DNA of 64,000 bases from Sporomusa silvacetica DSM 10669 (GCF_002257705.1 NZ_LSLK01000137.1:1-64000); one strand, 5' to 3'; shown: positions 8,743 to 16,763, numbered from the stretch's first letter. Notes: a model not told the origin generated them from the letters alone. Program-made: numbers and translations.

Positions 8743-8973
8743 TTAATTGTTGCTGCGAGTCTCATAGAAAGGCTCTGTAAAATTACACTTCCTGTTAAGT
8801 TCCTTAATCACCATGCCTGTATTTATATCAATTAATTGAGTGTGAGCAATCGTTTCCAGTGTCGAAAATCCATGAATGGGTGTGGAATCCCCATTCCGGA
8901 TATTCCTGGCCAAAAACGATTGGTTTAGCGAGCAAGTCTTACTCCTCGGCATAGCTCTGAGAAACGTCGCCAT
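8743..8973 (-). CDS. hypothetical protein or gene remnant
   Basis: 76 codons directly behind the MFS gene, opening after a TAA at 8998. The ribosome site before ATG 8973 is weak. The middle (FLARNIRNGDSTPIHGFSTL, then IKEL) loosely resembles the C-terminal tail of Gfo/Idh/MocA-type oxidoreductases, so this may be the 3' end of a deleted gene. I do not recognise it with confidence. Confidence 0.25.
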   Translation of the reverse strand: MATFLRAMPRSKTCSLNQSFLARNIRNGDSTPIHGFSTLETIAHTQLIDINTGMVIKELNRKCNFTEPFYETRSNN

Positions 8974-9018
8974 TTCCAGCGAAGCAAATGCAAATCGTTA
9001 TAACATCTTGTTTCTTGT

Positions 9019-10200
9019 TTACAATGATTGTTGCTGCACATTTTCTATAGTAAAACCCTTTTTGCTTATAATGATAGCAACCAACAATAACAACAGTCCT
9101 CCACCATAGATGACAAACAAGTTTATAAAACCCCCATTTTCCATAATCCTGCTTCCAATCGCGGTACCAAGACTACCGCCGCACATAAAACAGAACGCGA
9201 CCAAAGACATGGCAATTCCTCTGGCCTTAGCGGCAAATTCAGTAGCAATAGTAAGGATGCTTGAATGAGCAAGCATGAGCCCTAAACCCGATAACCCTAT
9301 ACCAAAAACCAGTATGGGAAGTACATTCCCCCAAATTACATACGCAATATTTGCCAGCATTGTACCTGCAAACCCGATTATTATCGTTTTTTTACGCCCT
9401 ATCTTAGCAGATATCTTTCCGGCAATACGTCCTCCCATAACCGCCATAACTCCAAAGGCTGACATGATAAGCCCGATCAAAAGATTATTGAAGTCATATT
9501 GGTTTTTAATGAATTCTCCCAGAAAGGAAAATGTTCCCATAATAAAGATACCCTCAAAAAATACAGCCAAATACATACTACGGCTTGCTGGATTCTTTAA
9601 TAAATCCATTAACGGCGCAAAGAACTTGCTGTCATTATTCCTGATAATAGGTACGTTCTTGCTTATAGTGAACAATAGTACAGTCGAGAGAACAGCCAGC
9701 ACAGCATAAACCGCAAATACGCCTCGCCAATTAAAGAAATATGCGATGAAACCACCGATTACTGTACTTAATCCCTGCCCCAGGAAAGCGACACCAAAAA
9801 ATGTGCCTATGGCTGTTTGACGTTCATTCAATGGGAAAAGATCACCAATCAGGGCAAACGAAACCGGCATTACCGAACCCGCAAATATACCGGTCAAAGC
9901 TCTGTATATGGCAAGATCGGTGAGCCCTGCTGCAATAGCACATAACCCTGTACCAATTGTAAAAAATACCATAGCCACACTAATAACCCTGATTCTGCCA
10001 AACTTATCACCAAGATAACCAAAGACGAGTTGAAATAGGCCGAATGGCAACATGTAAGCGGAAATAATCAAGGCTGCACTTGCCACATTTACACCAATAT
10101 CCCGCGAAATAGCCGGGAGAATAGGGGACACAACCCAATTATCTGCCATAACTACAAACGCAGCCAAGCTAAGTACCGATAATACACGATTTTTATTCAT
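9019..10200 (-). CDS. MFS transporter linked to arsM
   Basis: 393 aa with about 12 predicted TM segments. The MFS loop 2-3 signature is visible as GYLGDKFGRIRVI around residues 65-77. The start is ATG 10200, preceded by AAAGGACTTTGTC, and overlaps the end of arsM by 8 bp; a longer frame to 10281 lies inside arsM. It is the last gene of the arsenic operon. A drug:H+ antiporter-like exporter is the likely type. Context suggests export of arsenic or methylated arsenicals, which is inference only. It is not recognisably ArsJ, since no GAPDH-like partner is present. Confidence 0.82.
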   Translation of the reverse strand: MNKNRVLSVLSLAAFVVMADNWVVSPILPAISRDIGVNVASAALIISAYMLPFGLFQLVFGYLGDKFGRIRVISVAMVFFTIGTGLCAIAAGLTDLAIYRALTGIFAGSVMPVSFALIGDLFPLNERQTAIGTFFGVAFLGQGLSTVIGGFIAYFFNWRGVFAVYAVLAVLSTVLLFTISKNVPIIRNNDSKFFAPLMDLLKNPASRSMYLAVFFEGIFIMGTFSFLGEFIKNQYDFNNLLIGLIMSAFGVMAVMGGRIAGKISAKIGRKKTIIIGFAGTMLANIAYVIWGNVLPILVFGIGLSGLGLMLAHSSILTIATEFAAKARGIAMSLVAFCFMCGGSLGTAIGSRIMENGGFINLFVIYGGGLLLLLVAIIISKKGFTIENVQQQSL

Positions 10201-11032
10201 GACAAAGTCCTTTCCGAGCAGTTGTACCGCCTTTTTTTGCCCTGATAAATGCACTGACCAGTGAGCCGTTAAGTTGTTCAAGTTCAGCGGCCGTTGCCTC
10301 AGGTACGATACTGCGAGCGCGCGGACTATTTAAGTCGAACACCCTGGTGACTACAATTTCAACGTCTTCAAATCCAGCCTGCACCAGTTTGGTCGTGTAT
10401 TCATCCTGAGTTAATGCTCCCGATACACAACCGGCCCAGGCAAGCAAGCTTTGCCGGACGCCTTCTGGCATTGGCCTGGTCGTAACGATATCAGCTATGG
10501 CAATCCGCCCGCCTGGTTTTAAGACCCGGTAAATTTCCTGAAAGACCTGATCCTTATCGGCAGACAGGTTGATGACACAATTGGAGATGACGACATCGAC
10601 GGAACCCACCGGCAGCGGAATATCCTCAATATGGCCTTTCAAAAACTCGACATTGGTTAATCTCGCTTTCACCTTATTGGCGTTAGCTTCTGCAAGCATT
10701 TCGTCCGTCATGTCCAACCCGTAAGCCTTACCGGAAGGACCTACCCGCTTTGCGGACAGCAACACATCCAACCCGGCACCGCTGCCAAGGTCAAGGACGG
10801 TCTCACCGGCATAAAGATTGCCTAGTGCGGTAGGGTTGCCACATCCCAGTGAAGTAGCAAGAAGGTTCTCAGGTAGACCTTCCACCTCTGTGGCTTGATA
10901 CAGATTGCCGGTTACAGCGCTGGTAGCATCTTGACTCTCTCCACAGCATCCTGTTGAACCGCAGCAACCCGATTTCGACTTTATCGCCTGAGCATATTTT
11001 TGTCTTACTTGTTCCCTAATATCTTCGTTCAT
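10193..11032 (-). CDS. arsM: arsenite S-adenosylmethionine methyltransferase
   Basis: 279 aa. Transfers methyl groups from SAM to trivalent arsenic in the cytoplasm. A Cys-rich N-terminus contains C23-C24 and C29-C30 (GCCGSTGCCG). SAM-binding motif I is VLDLGSGAGLDV at 79-90. The three Cys positions conserved in ArsM enzymes are present in SLGCGNP (C64), ISNCVINL and WAGCVSGA, so it is probably catalytically competent. The ATG overlaps the stop of the thioredoxin-like gene. Co-transcription with a Cys-bearing MarR regulator, an ArsP-type permease and an MFS exporter supports an arsenic detoxification role. Confidence 0.92.
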   Translation of the reverse strand: MNEDIREQVRQKYAQAIKSKSGCCGSTGCCGESQDATSAVTGNLYQATEVEGLPENLLATSLGCGNPTALGNLYAGETVLDLGSGAGLDVLLSAKRVGPSGKAYGLDMTDEMLAEANANKVKARLTNVEFLKGHIEDIPLPVGSVDVVISNCVINLSADKDQVFQEIYRVLKPGGRIAIADIVTTRPMPEGVRQSLLAWAGCVSGALTQDEYTTKLVQAGFEDVEIVVTRVFDLNSPRARSIVPEATAAELEQLNGSLVSAFIRAKKGGTTARKGLCHE

Positions 11033-11271
11033 TACTTACCTCCCAATATCCAGCCGACTACTTCTTCGTATTCTGGTACACGGCCAGCGCACACTACTTT
11101 GCCGTCGATAACCAGGGCCGGAGTGCGCATAATACCCCGTTTTATGGCCTCCATCGCATCACTAGCCTTTGTCACTTCTGCGTTGACACCGTTTTCGCTC
11201 ATAACCCGTTCAACCAAACCATAAACATTAGTGGGCTTACAACAGCTCGCTTCAAAAACCTCAATTTTCAT
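11032..11271 (-). CDS. small thioredoxin-like protein with vicinal CC
   Basis: 79 aa, the short thioredoxin-fold type (MTH895/redox-active disulfide protein 2 group). The active site position has C10-C11 (EASCCKPT) in place of CxxC. The cis-Pro element TPALVIDGKVV and a third Cys (VVCAGRV) follow. Such proteins often accompany ArsP permeases and may pass electrons or bind As(III); the exact role is unproven. GGAGGAAAAAAAG precedes ATG 11271. It sits between the permease gene (20 bp gap) and arsM (overlap). Confidence 0.82.
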   Translation of the reverse strand: MKIEVFEASCCKPTNVYGLVERVMSENGVNAEVTKASDAMEAIKRGIMRTPALVIDGKVVCAGRVPEYEEVVGWILGGK

Positions 11272-11291
11272 CTTTTTTTCCTCCTAATTTT

Positions 11292-12239
11292 TTAAACTAT
11301 CGCGTTAAAGAGATAACCTGTAAGTATGATCGCTACGGTCAGGACACTAACGTATATAGCGATCAGTTTTACCTTAAGCACCCTGCGGAGAATAATCATT
11401 TCTGGAAGACTAAGTGCCGCCACGGACATCAAGAATGCCAGCGAGGTTCCTAACGGCAACCCCTTTTCCATTAATGCGTAAACGATCGGCACCATACCCG
11501 CGACACTGTTATACATCGGCACGCCGATCAAGACTACTAACGGTACCGCGAGCGGGTTATTTCGACCCGCATAGGTTGTTAGAAAATCGCTTGGTACATA
11601 ACCGTGAATAAACCCGCCGACGGCCATCGCTCCCGCAATGTATAGCGCAGTCCTTTTTACAAAGTCAGCAGTAAATTTCTTTGCCTCCCGGCACCTTTCG
11701 GCAAAGGTGGGTTCATGCAATTCCACATCGCTGCTTTTGATTTGGTACACGTAATCTTCGACCAAATGTTCAAGCTTCAATTTACCAATAACATAACCGC
11801 TGATAATAGCGATAACAACGCCGCTGATCACATATAACAGGGCAACCTTCCAGCCAAACATGCCGAGCAACATAATCAAACCAACCTCATTTATCATGGG
11901 TGACGACACTAAAAACGAAAATGTTACACCTAAGGGAACGCCCGCTTCCATAAAACCAATGAATAGCGGAACAGCAGAACACGAACAGAAAGGTGTTAGT
12001 ATCCCAATTAGAGCAGCCAGGATATTCCCGACAAAGGTCCGTCGATGACTTAAATACTTCTTCGTTTTTTCCGGCGGAATGTAGGAGCGGATAATGGAAA
12101 CGACGAAGACCGCCACCGTCATCAGCACCGATATTTTCGGCACACCGTACACGAAGAAGTTGAGGGCGGTGGTAAAAGGATCGCCTGCTGGTAGCCCCAG
12201 CCAATCAAACACCACCAAATCAGCAAAATACTTGAACAT
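11292..12239 (-). CDS. ArsP/YraQ-family permease
   Basis: 315 aa, about 8 TM helices in two homologous halves. The family hallmark TPFCSCSAVPLFIGF lies near residues 81-95, with SFLVSSPMINEV following; the second half has VPMYNSVAGMVP. ArsP members export trivalent organoarsenicals, and other members of this permease family have unknown substrates. A cytoplasmic loop of about 40 polar residues separates the halves. ATG 12239 follows AAGGAGATGGTGTC. Gene two of the operon after the MarR regulator. An arsenical substrate is likely given arsM downstream. Confidence 0.86.
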   Translation of the reverse strand: MFKYFADLVVFDWLGLPAGDPFTTALNFFVYGVPKISVLMTVAVFVVSIIRSYIPPEKTKKYLSHRRTFVGNILAALIGILTPFCSCSAVPLFIGFMEAGVPLGVTFSFLVSSPMINEVGLIMLLGMFGWKVALLYVISGVVIAIISGYVIGKLKLEHLVEDYVYQIKSSDVELHEPTFAERCREAKKFTADFVKRTALYIAGAMAVGGFIHGYVPSDFLTTYAGRNNPLAVPLVVLIGVPMYNSVAGMVPIVYALMEKGLPLGTSLAFLMSVAALSLPEMIILRRVLKVKLIAIYVSVLTVAIILTGYLFNAIV

Positions 12240-12281
12240 GACACCATCTCCTTGCAGCTCCCGCTACTACCCGGAAGCTTA

Positions 12282-12725
12282 TCAACAACACCTAGAGCCT
12301 TTTAACGCCTGAACCAGATATTGCAAGCTTTCAATAATCTGTTTCCGCTTATCATCAGGTATGTCAGCAACAACCTCCGCGAAATATGCTGTCGACCGTT
12401 TTTCTACTTCTTCAAAAACTGCTTGCCCCTTGTCGCTTAGGCGCAGAGTAACTGATCTCCGGTCTTCCGGATCAGTATCCCGCACCAGAATTCCATTGTT
12501 TACGAGCTTATCGACCGATCTACTGACAGTGCTTTTGTCAACCCCGAGAATCTCCGTCAACAGGTTTACGGAAATAATCCCTGCTCTACCGATCTCAACT
12601 ATGGAATAACTCTGACTCAGTGTTATTCCACAACATGAAGCCTCCCCCCGATCCAGAACTCCTAATTTACGAACCAAAGTCCGTAAACTTTCTCTCAGTA
12701 ATTGCGTTTGATTGAGATTAGACAT
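12282..12725 (-). CDS. MarR-family regulator with vicinal Cys pairs
   Basis: 147 aa. MarR winged helix: LTEILGVDKSTVSRSVDKLV near 57-76 and the wing TDPEDRRSVTLRLS near 84-97. Two vicinal Cys pairs stand out, C31-C32 (EASCCGIT) and C146-C147 at the very C-terminus. Vicinal thiols are a typical As(III) site, so this is probably the arsenic sensor of the operon in place of ArsR (inference). ATG 12725 has AAAGGAGAG upstream. First gene of the operon. Inverted GTTGCAT elements at 12749 and 12804 flank the promoter. Confidence 0.87.
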   Translation of the reverse strand: MSNLNQTQLLRESLRTLVRKLGVLDRGEASCCGITLSQSYSIVEIGRAGIISVNLLTEILGVDKSTVSRSVDKLVNNGILVRDTDPEDRRSVTLRLSDKGQAVFEEVEKRSTAYFAEVVADIPDDKRKQIIESLQYLVQALKGSRCC

Positions 12726-12779
12726 TTTAAAATTATCTCTCCTTTTAGTTGCATTGTATTTTACTTGGTTTATACATGT

Positions 12780-12809
12780 ATTGTATCATGAAATAGATGT
12801 ATGATGCAA
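12780..12809 (-). promoter_or_regulatory. promoter of the arsenic operon
   Basis: On the minus strand TTGCAT (12809-12804), an 18-bp spacer and TACAAT (12785-12780). The GTTGCAT at the -35 is mirrored by GTTGCAT at 12749-12755 on the other strand, a possible operator pair for the MarR protein. Confidence 0.55.
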
Positions 12810-12977
12810 CTATATTCTTAAAAAAATATTCCCTTCTTTTGTTGACCCAGTCGTTTGGACAGGATACGGGACGTTTGCCTACCTTCCCAACGATCCTAAC
12901 CCCGCCTGCACGCTCAACGGTACTACTATTTATCACATGTCTCCGGATTGCGCAAGATATTATCCCGTTCCCCCGAC

Positions 12978-13314
12978 TTATGCATGATATATTTCCATCT
13001 TCAGTTGTACCGCTTCCCAAATTTCTTTATCAATAATGACTGGGTGGCTATCCTCCACCAAATATTGTGGTACCTGCCCAGTGTTTTCAGCACGTTTTTT
13101 GCTCAAAAAATCCACCTTATATGTCTTTTGCAGTAAAGCCTCGCCTTTATATTTTCCATTGCTGAGCATTTTTCTAATGCTGCTTCGTACCACTTAAGTT
13201 TTCCATTCCAGTTAGGTATGTCGCCAAGTTCGGAGTCTTTGGCAATTCTATTGGCACCTTTCCCGTCAAGTATTTCTCTATATATCCGCCTGACGATTTT
13301 GGCCTGCTTATATT
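12978..13314 (-). pseudogene. serine recombinase fragment, frameshifted
   Basis: Middle part (Recombinase domain) of a large serine recombinase in two frames. The first frame reads QAKIVRRIYREILDGKGANRIA and on to WNGKLKWYE. The second, from about 13193, reads SSIRKMLSNGKYKGEALLQK, then VDFLSKKRAENTGQVPQY. One frameshift near 13194 separates them. A TAA at 12978 cuts the protein where a zinc-ribbon and coiled-coil region should follow. The catalytic N-terminal domain is absent. It marks this stretch as scarred by a former mobile element. The 230 bp toward the MarR gene hold no other gene. Confidence 0.75.
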
Positions 13315-13321
13315 ATACTAC

Positions 13322-13350
13322 TTGACACTACTGTTATTATTTGTTAAAAT
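13322..13350 (+). promoter_or_regulatory. strong sigma-70-type promoter
   Basis: TTGACA at 13322-13327, a 17-bp spacer, then TAAAAT at 13345-13350. Transcription would start near 13357, leaving a leader of about 160 nt before the Fe-S protein gene. Confidence 0.75.
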
Positions 13351-13388
13351 TGCAATTAATTAAATATTTGGCTGATCAAACAGATTGA

Positions 13389-13437
13389 AGGCTAAAGAAG
13401 GCTTCTGAAAAGAATGCTTTCTTTAGTCTTTTTATAT
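13389..13437 (+). terminator. leader terminator (attenuator or sRNA end)
   Basis: GGCTAAAGAAGGC pairs with GCTTTCTTTAGTC (11-bp core with one G-U) and is followed by TTTTTATATTTT on the plus strand. It lies 30 nt after the predicted start site and before the gene at 13516. Transcription must therefore pass it (attenuation), or the short transcript is a small RNA of about 80 nt. Confidence 0.6.
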
Positions 13438-13451
13438 TTTCCAAAAAATAA

Positions 13452-13484
13452 TTTCAGCACAACTTGTGCCAAGTTGTGCTGAAA
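13452..13484. promoter_or_regulatory. 15-bp perfect inverted repeat upstream of the Fe-S gene
   Basis: TTTCAGCACAACTTG and its exact complement flank the 3-nt loop TGC, ending 32 bp before the ATG at 13516. It could be an operator or an mRNA stem next to the ribosome site. On the minus strand the stem is followed by TTATTTTTT, so it could also stop opposing transcripts. Confidence 0.55.
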
Positions 13485-13515
13485 AAAATCTTCAAAAAAT
13501 TAAGGAGAACTTAGG

Positions 13516-14634
13516 ATGGGTACACTGATTCAAAAGATAACTGACGAATGTCTCCAATGCGGGTCTTGTGTTAAAAAATGCGAGTACCTTAGCCATTACT
13601 GTAAGGAATCTCCGTTAGATATTGTCTCAAAATTCCGTTCTGGCGAACTTAAAGACAATATTCCGGCTGTATTTACCTGTAATATATGCAGTTTGTGTGA
13701 AGAGGTATGTCCAGTGAATTTGAATATCGGAGAACTTTCTTTAGAACTAAGGCAAGAGTACGTAACTCGAAACTGTGGAGTTAGTAAAATCCACAAACCC
13801 CTGCTTGATGACGTGCAAAATGTCTATGTAGCTACAGAAGCTAAGACGGCTCTCCGTGGCTCTCAACAAAATGAGGAAAACCTAAAGGGTGCAGAGATGA
13901 TCTTTTTCCCAGGCTGTTCCCTATCACTCAATTCTCCACACCTTGTAAAACAATCATACACCTTTCTACGAGAACAATTTCCTGGAATTGGCGTATTAAC
14001 TGGCTGCTGCGGAGCTCCTGCACACCTAATTGGTGAGCAATCGGTTTCAAATGACATCTTTTTAGATATTATCCAAAGCGTTAGAGACATGGAAGCAAAA
14101 ACAATCATAGCAGCCTGCTCTTCTTGCGTGAAACTGTTAAAAAGCAAACTGCCCGAAGATATTGGTGTTGTTTCTCTCTATCAGCTATTAGGTGAGTTTA
14201 AGTTTTCAAAACGCTCCAAAGTATCCCATGTCTTCAATATTCATGATGCCTGCTCATCTCGCGGGGATGACTTGACACAGGCTGCTGTGCGAAAAATTGT
14301 TACTGGCCTTGGCTACACTGTTGAAGAAATTGAGCACTCCAAAAACCTTACCCAATGTTGTGGCAGGGGAGGCATGGCCGCTGTTGTAGATGATCAATAC
14401 AGCGCGACAGTTGCTAAACGTACCTTGAATGAAGTTAATCAGGATCTGATTGTTTATTGCGCTACCTGCCGCGCCAATTTTTCCGATCAAGGTACCAGAG
14501 TAATACATCTTTTGGAGCTTTTATTTAATGAAAATTGGGAAGATGAGTTGACTAAAGCGCCATTACCATTCGAGGAAACTGTGAAGAATCTTACAAACCT
14601 AAAAATTTATTTTGAAAAAAAATGTTACTCTTGA
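13516..14634 (+). CDS. (Fe-S)-binding CCG-domain protein, HdrD/GlpC/LutA type
   Basis: 372 aa. The N-terminal ferredoxin-like part has CLQCGSCVKKC (about 13-23) and CNICSLCEEVCP (about 56-67), ligands for two [4Fe-4S] clusters. Two cysteine-rich CCG domains follow: FFPGCSLS...TGCCGAPAHL with ACSSC, and HDACSSRG...TQCCGRGGMAA with CATC. Such proteins are electron-transfer subunits of heterodisulfide reductase-like, glycerol-3-phosphate or lactate dehydrogenases. No flavoprotein partner gene is adjacent, so the reaction is unknown. ATG 13516 follows AAGGAGAACTTAGG. It is the only intact gene in the degraded 12.9-16.6 kb zone and carries a complex leader. Confidence 0.85.
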   Translation: MGTLIQKITDECLQCGSCVKKCEYLSHYCKESPLDIVSKFRSGELKDNIPAVFTCNICSLCEEVCPVNLNIGELSLELRQEYVTRNCGVSKIHKPLLDDVQNVYVATEAKTALRGSQQNEENLKGAEMIFFPGCSLSLNSPHLVKQSYTFLREQFPGIGVLTGCCGAPAHLIGEQSVSNDIFLDIIQSVRDMEAKTIIAACSSCVKLLKSKLPEDIGVVSLYQLLGEFKFSKRSKVSHVFNIHDACSSRGDDLTQAAVRKIVTGLGYTVEEIEHSKNLTQCCGRGGMAAVVDDQYSATVAKRTLNEVNQDLIVYCATCRANFSDQGTRVIHLLELLFNENWEDELTKAPLPFEETVKNLTNLKIYFEKKCYS

Positions 14635-14707
14635 AATAAAGCAGAATCGTTTTCGACAAAAAAAACACAAAACGCAATTTAGGGCAGCTTTCTATTGCCG
14701 ATGATCT

Positions 14708-14747
14708 AAAGTTCTCAAAGTTCAGGTGAACTCTGAGAACTTTTTTT
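14708..14747 (+). terminator. terminator of the Fe-S protein gene
   Basis: AAAGTTCTCA and TGAGAACTTT form the outer stem, with a nested GTTCAGGTGAAC, followed by a run of seven T. Confidence 0.85.
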
Positions 14748-14816
14748 CTAGTTTAAGTATTCTTCATCTTTGTCGTAATATGCGTAAATTTTTCTAAAAG
14801 AAAATGTTTTTCCAAA

Positions 14817-14948
14817 TCAGTCGTCCTCATGAGGTTTTTCTGTTCGGGCATAGCCATGGGTTTCCAGAATTAACTCCTTAACCACTACTTCACTCCTGCA
14901 TACCTTGGCTTCTAGGGTACTAATCTTTTCCAGAATAAGCTCTAACAA
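14817..14948 (-). pseudogene. small coiled-coil ORF remnant
   Basis: A 43-codon frame (LLELILEKISTLEAKV, then VVVKELILETHGYAR) from a TTG at 14948 to TGA at 14817. The same frame stays protein-like for 22 further codons (FGKTFSFRKIYAYYDKDEEY) to TAG at 14748. There is no ribosome site. It looks like a decayed small coiled-coil protein. The rest of the 14.64-15.05 kb gap holds only the terminator. Confidence 0.3.
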
Positions 14949-15051
14949 TTAGCTAAAAATACAGTATAGCCGCCAAAGAGGATTTTAACCTTAATTGGTT
15001 AAATGTCCCAAAATATTATCTTACATTATTATAGGAGAGGAAGGTGTCCCT

Positions 15052-15378
15052 ATGAGCAATGGGAAAGAGTCGGAGAGTTTTCCTCTAGCACAGACTAACT
15101 TTGAGAATCTTTATTTAGCTTTTTGGCCTAAAATACATCGTTATGTCACCCGACTCGTCGGCAGTCAAGATGCCGAGGACTTAACTCAAGAAATCTTTAT
15201 TAAAGTTGAGCAGGCGGCTGCTACCTTCCGAAGCGAATCAAAACTTTCTACTTGGATTTACCGTATTGCAACAAATGCCGTCACTATCGACAAAATGCGT
15301 AGTGCCTCTCATAGTCGGGTCAATAAAAAAACAATAATTGCTGTTATTAATTTGGTCTCTAATTTCCTGCGCTATTAA
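15052..15378 (+). pseudogene. ECF sigma factor, truncated after region 2
   Basis: ATG 15052 follows AGGAGAGGAAGGTG. About 90 codons match sigma-70 region 2 of ECF factors: FENLYLAFWPKIHRYVTRLV, QDAEDLTQEIFIKVEQ and KLSTWIYRIATNAVTID. Just after ASHSRV (about 15322) the similarity stops, and the frame runs 18 codons into foreign sequence before TAA. Region 4, needed for -35 recognition, is missing, so the product is unlikely to work as a sigma factor. The 3' half is not found up to 16.8 kb. Insertion with deletion is the simplest reading. Confidence 0.8.
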
Positions 15379-15483
15379 CTCATCAGCATAAGAGGCATCC
15401 ATTTTCGTATTGTATGAATTATCAAAACCATATTCTCTTAAATTTGGAGAAAGTCCATTTTCATCTTCTATTCGAAAATACAA
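15325..15483 (-). pseudogene. small element-borne ORF, 3' end lost at the sigma junction
   Basis: TTG start at 15483 with GAGGTG upstream; reads MYFRIEDENGLSPNLREYG, then MDASYADELIAQEIRDQINN. From about 15325 it runs antisense through the broken sigma gene, so its true C-terminus was lost at the same junction. Unknown family. It follows the small Cys-rich gene by about 40 bp. Confidence 0.45.
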
Positions 15484-15521
15484 TTACAACACCTCACTTA
15501 AATAATATAATTGGCTCTACA

Positions 15522-15686
15522 TTAAATACTTATTTGTTCTACATACGGCCTAAATTCCTCACAGTTTTCAGGTTTATATAACATGCAAGTGTGGCCTAAT
15601 ATTTCATTCTCTAGCATGTATTGATAGAGCTTCCAGCACTTACAATTATCACTTTGGGGACATTTCTCACCAGTGCCGCAGGCCAT
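15522..15686 (-). CDS. 54-aa Cys-rich protein
   Basis: ATG 15686 has GGAGAGG 8 bp upstream. Six cysteines (C3, C9, C15, C17, C34, C42) are arranged as MACGTGEKCPQSDNCKCW and GHTCMLYKPENC, which suggests a metal-binding knuckle. No signal peptide. Not a family I can name. It is the first of two small minus-strand genes between the truncated sigma gene and the truncated recombinase and probably came with the element. Confidence 0.5.
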   Translation of the reverse strand: MACGTGEKCPQSDNCKCWKLYQYMLENEILGHTCMLYKPENCEEFRPYVEQISI

Positions 15687-15729
15687 AAAATTTTCCTCTC
15701 CATAGGCTTGGTGATTTATAATTGCTTAT

Positions 15730-16638
15730 TTGCAAAGCAAGGGATATAAAACTAAACGCGGCGGTTCATTCGGCAAAAATTCCATCCATGATATGCTAAT
15801 GAATAAAAAATATATAGGCATTTACACATTTGGGCGCGTCAGCGGCGGACATTCCGAAAAGCGAAATAGCCATAGAAATAGCGAAAATGTAATTGAACTA
15901 GAAGGAAAACTTCCGGCCATAATAGATGTCGAAACATTTAATCTAGTCCAAAGTCAATTTACCAAGCATGCCCCCGGCTCATATACAGCCAAAGAGATTT
16001 ACTATTTGAGCGGATTAATCCATTGCGGTGAATGCGGCGCTGCCATGTCTGGTTCACGTGTCACCTCGCGCGGAAATAAATACTCCTATTATCGCTGCGA
16101 TCACCAACAGCGAAATAATTCTTGCGGAAATGCCCGTATAAAGAAAGATGATATTGAAAAATTGGTATTTGATTATGTTACAGAAAGATTTTCAGCAGAA
16201 AACATCCCCATCCTCACACAAAGCATTAATCAAGCCATTGCCGAATCAAGTAAAGAATCAATTCAAGAGCTAGACGCATTGCAGCACAATAAACAAGATC
16301 TTACCAGAAAAATTAATAATTTAGTATCTGCAATTGAAGAAACCGGACTTAATCCTATAATAAAAGAAAAACTTGCTGAAAATCAGGCCAGACTTAACGA
16401 AGTCGAAAACCAGATCCAGCAAGTTTCTCAGCGGTATGCCTACCGCAATATGACCAGTGAACAAGTAACAGCTATTCTTCAATCTTTCTCACTAAAAGAA
16501 AAAGACCCTGACGAAGTCAGGGACATTCTACGTACTGTTATTGAATCTGTCATTGTTAAGCAAAACGAAATTGAAGTTATATTTCGTTTTGCGCTTGAAT
16601 GGTGGAGGCGAAGTTCATCGAACCCCTGTCCATTATAA
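15730..16638 (+). pseudogene. large serine recombinase, catalytic domain missing
   Basis: About 300 codons covering the Recombinase domain (KGYKTKRGGSFGKNSIHDML, NKKYIGIYTFGR), the zinc ribbon (HCGECGAAMSGS...YRCDHQ...CGNARI) and a long coiled coil to the end WWRRSSS. Full-length enzymes of this type need an N-terminal catalytic domain of about 150-200 residues, which is absent: upstream of about 15735 the frame is unrelated sequence. The residual TTG start has no ribosome site. It resembles skin/phage-type integrases that rearrange sigma genes, fitting its place beside a broken sigma gene. Confidence 0.8.
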
Positions 16639-16735
16639 GCTGTAGTTACCCACGTCATAATACTCAACAAACTCGCACATTTAGTGTCTCACTAAAAGGG
16701 AAAAATATTGCATATTGCTATATTTACCTGGAATT

Positions 16736-16763
16736 TTGATCTAAAAATCCGAAATACTATAAT
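16736..16763 (+). promoter_or_regulatory. promoter of the secreted-protein gene
   Basis: TTGATC at 16736-16741, a 16-bp spacer, then TATAAT at 16758-16763, 27 bp before the start codon. Confidence 0.6.

Noticed and set aside
12745..13036. Overlapping ORFs on both strands between the MarR gene and the recombinase scar
   Set aside because: No ribosome sites, no recognisable motif, and mutual overlap. They are chance frames in intergenic DNA.
14748..14948. In-frame UGA at 14817 as a second selenocysteine gene
   Set aside because: No ribosome site or start codon and no redox-type context around the UGA; it looks like a decayed coiled-coil ORF.
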